This document shows positions 39,512-41,152 of a DNA stretch of 41,152 bases, piece after piece. Made by a program: the position numbers and the translations under genes. The stretch is from Planctomycetota bacterium. Lineage in GTDB: Bacteria; Planctomycetota; UBA8742; UBA2392. The DNA lies in NCBI GenBank assembly GCA_022071975.1, contig JAJVIO010000007.1, positions 113,997 through 155,148 on the forward strand. Direction: 5' to 3'. The first letter of the stretch is position 1; each line of letters opens with the position of its first letter. Below the pieces are notes generated by a model. It was not told where the DNA came from. It was given only the letters and a program-made list of their open reading frames with translations, and ran no database searches.

Positions 39512-40525
39512 ATGAGTCCCGAGCAGAACCCCACAGCCCCCGATGCGGCGGCACAGGCAGCCAAGGTGATCCTGTCGCGCCTGTACGCGCCGATCCTGCC
39601 CGAACTCAAGCAGGTCGAAGAGCTGTACCGGGCCGAGCTCAGCAGCGACGACGCGTACATCGCCAACCTGCTCGAGTACATCGAAGACTACAGCGGCAAG
39701 AAGTTGCGCCCCGCCCTGCTGTTGCTGGCAGGCAAAGCCTGCGGCCAGCTCAGCCACGACCACATCATTCTGGGCGTGGTGGCCGAGATGCTGCACACGG
39801 CCACGCTGGTGCATGACGACATTCTTGACGACGCCCTGCTGCGGCGCAAGCGCGCCAGCATCAACGCGCTGGCGGGCAACGAGGTCAGCGTGCTGCTGGG
39901 CGACCATATCTTTTCGCATGCCTTCGAGATCAGCCTGGAATGCAGCACGCCGGTCGGCGCACGCGAGTTCAGCCGCGCCATGGCCCGCACCTGCTTCGGC
40001 GAAATCATGCAGGTGCACAACCGCAACAACTTCGAGCTGTCCGAGGCCAAGTACTTCGAGATCATCGAGGGCAAAACCGCCGAGCTGTACGCCACCAGCG
40101 CTTCCCTGGGCGCTCACTATTCGGGCGCCGACGAGAAAACGTGCCGCGCGTTCTACGACTACGGCATGAACCTCGGCCGCGCGTTCCAGATCATGGACGA
40201 CCTGCTCGACATGCTGGGCGAGGAGTCGCTGGTCGGCAAAACGCTCGGCAGCGACGTAGAGAAGGGCAAGCCCACCCTGCCGCTGATCCACCACCTCGCG
40301 CACGTGAACGAGGCCGGCCGCAAGCTGGCGCTGAAGGCCGCCAGTGAGGGCAAACGAGCCGAGCTGCTGGAGCTGCTGCACCAGACCGGCAGCTTCAAGT
40401 ACGCCGCCGCCCGCGCCAACGCGTTCGTGGCTGCGGCCAAGAAGGGCCTCGACGTGCTGCCGAAGGGCGAAATGCGCGACCTGCTGTACGAGATCGCCGA
40501 CTTTGTTCTGTCCCGCGAGCTTTGA
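39512..40525 (+). CDS. Trans-polyprenyl diphosphate synthase
   Basis: 337 residues from ATG 39512; a frame from 39476 adds unrelated residues. The two Asp-rich motifs are intact: HDDILDD (Asp102-107) and MDDLLDM (about 229), with GKKLRPALLLLAGKA before the first and KGKPTLPLIHHL after the second. It condenses isopentenyl diphosphate units into a long prenyl chain, typically the quinone tail. Its position upstream of nuoD, a quinone-linked complex I subunit, supports a quinone-chain role. The exact chain length cannot be read with confidence. Confidence 0.92.
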   Translation: MSPEQNPTAPDAAAQAAKVILSRLYAPILPELKQVEELYRAELSSDDAYIANLLEYIEDYSGKKLRPALLLLAGKACGQLSHDHIILGVVAEMLHTATLVHDDILDDALLRRKRASINALAGNEVSVLLGDHIFSHAFEISLECSTPVGAREFSRAMARTCFGEIMQVHNRNNFELSEAKYFEIIEGKTAELYATSASLGAHYSGADEKTCRAFYDYGMNLGRAFQIMDDLLDMLGEESLVGKTLGSDVEKGKPTLPLIHHLAHVNEAGRKLALKAASEGKRAELLELLHQTGSFKYAAARANAFVAAAKKGLDVLPKGEMRDLLYEIADFVLSREL

Positions 40526-40550
40526 GTGGCACGTGTGTTCCGCACATCGT

Positions 40551-40573
40551 GGGGCAGACAGAATGCCTGCCCC
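40551..40573 (+). terminator. Hairpin terminator after the polyprenyl synthase gene
   Basis: GGGGCAG (40551-40557) / CTGCCCC (40567-40573) with a 9-nt loop, followed by TT. It is 26 bp after the stop and separates the gene from nuoD, which would then use a promoter at 40575-40650. Confidence 0.6.
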
Positions 40574-40668
40574 TTCCGCTACCTTTGTCACCCGCACCGC
40601 ACCCTTGCCGCTGGCCCCCGGGGGCTTAAAAGCTAGACTTCGCGCCGAAGGAGCGAGCAAGGACTGCC

Positions 40669-41152
40669 ATGGCTCAGATCGTCGAAAGGCCGGACATTGA
40701 CGCCGGCGAAGACATCACAACGCGGACGCTGAACATCAACTTCGGCCCGCAGCACCCCGCCACGCACGGCACCCTGCGCGTGAAGATGGAGCTGCTGGGC
40801 GAGAACGTGGTGAAGGCAGACCCTGAAATCGGCTTCCTGCACACCGGCTTTGAAAAGCTGGGCGAGTACCACACCTTCAACCAGTTCGTCTGCACCACGG
40901 ACCGCATGAACTACATGAGCCCGTTGTGCAACAACTTCGGGTTCGTGCACGCCGTCGAGGAACTGCTGGACATCGAGCTCACGCCGCGCGCCCAGCACCT
41001 GCGCGTGATCCTGGCCGAGCTCACCCGCATCGCCGACCACGTGATCTGCTGCGGTCTGCAGGCCATGGACCTGGGCGCCTTCACCATCCTGCTCTGGAGT
41101 TTCGTCGAGCGCGAAAAGCTGTACGACCTGTTCGAGATGGTCACCGGCGCGC
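40669..41152 (+). CDS. nuoD: NADH-quinone oxidoreductase subunit D (partial, C-terminus beyond window)
   Basis: Starts at ATG 40669 with AAGGA 5 nt upstream and stays open to the edge (161 codons). The sequence is strongly NuoD: LNINFGPQHPATHGTLRVKMELLGE, DPEIGFLHTGFEKLGEY, YMSPLCNNFGFVHAVEELLDIELTPRAQHLRVILAELTRIADH. NuoD is in the peripheral arm of complex I and helps form the quinone-binding pocket. The family is ~400 residues, so about 60% is missing. Finding nuoD first after a terminator, with no nuoA-C upstream, suggests the nuo genes here are rearranged or split. Confidence 0.95.
   Translation, partial: MAQIVERPDIDAGEDITTRTLNINFGPQHPATHGTLRVKMELLGENVVKADPEIGFLHTGFEKLGEYHTFNQFVCTTDRMNYMSPLCNNFGFVHAVEELLDIELTPRAQHLRVILAELTRIADHVICCGLQAMDLGAFTILLWSFVEREKLYDLFEMVTGA

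Noticed and set aside
2049..41152. tRNA or rRNA genes
   Set aside because: No cloverleaf-like or rRNA-like segments were noticed by eye in the intergenic regions; a tRNA scan would be needed to exclude them fully.

Overview
The window is GC-rich, densely coded DNA from a bacterium with a Gram-negative type envelope. It encodes Sec signal peptides, lipoproteins, an RND/MMPL exporter and the start of a NuoD respiratory subunit. The mix of secreted WD40, TlpA-like, carboxypeptidase-regulatory-like and histone-H1-like proteins would fit a Planctomycetota-type or similar environmental lineage, but no marker gene here settles this. No tRNA, rRNA, CRISPR array or prophage was seen.

Layout. 1-2048 (minus): partial WD40 protein, secreted alpha/beta hydrolase, small coiled-coil ORF. 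2406-3020 (minus): unknown protein. 3102-3959: REP-associated transposase (RAYT) remnant between two 95-bp inverted copies of a palindrome-rich repeat. 3975-6026 (minus): ABC-F ATPase. 6178-9394 (plus): three tandem thioredoxin-fold/helical paralogues. 9423-10738: pcm, an HxlR regulator and a divergent small CxxC thioredoxin. 10798-15860 (minus): thrB, hom, a MoaD/ThiS-like sulfur carrier and a TPR/HTH regulator. 15861-16507: AT-richer spacer. 16508-21893 (plus): MMPL exporter, substrate-binding-like protein, lipoprotein, tatD. 22392-24266 (minus): mutL. 24428-32830 (plus): H1-like protein, tyrS, a large Cna-B-like surface protein, tldD and pmbA. 32930-33772: amber-interrupted lipoprotein. 33804-34205 (minus): unknown. 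34250-41152 (plus): nadE, a SurA/PpiD-like anchored protein, mobA-like, polyprenyl synthase, nuoD (partial).

Most notable result. The first TlpA-like paralogue has an in-frame TGA exactly where its sister gene has the first Cys of WGTxCGPC. The reading frame continues to full length, and an 11-bp hairpin with a GUU loop starts 5 nt after the TGA (loop 17 nt after it), matching the bacterial SECIS layout. I read it as a selenoprotein with a U-G-P-C active site. The tandem set would then hold a Sec/Cys, a Cys/Cys and a cysteine-less active site.

Second result. At least seven loci carry repeats of about four 7-bp 'words', mostly as inverted pairs able to form long hairpins. The word differs at each locus, but the 7-bp period and hairpin layout recur. 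All five intergenic paired copies lie at a stop codon. One pair lies in frame inside the ABC-F gene, one series lies in the mutL linker, one arm encodes a lipoprotein signal-peptide core, and one abuts the tyrS start. A different repeat (GGGGTCAGGCACC type) overlaps the end of the MoaD-like gene and adds a tail after its Gly-Gly.
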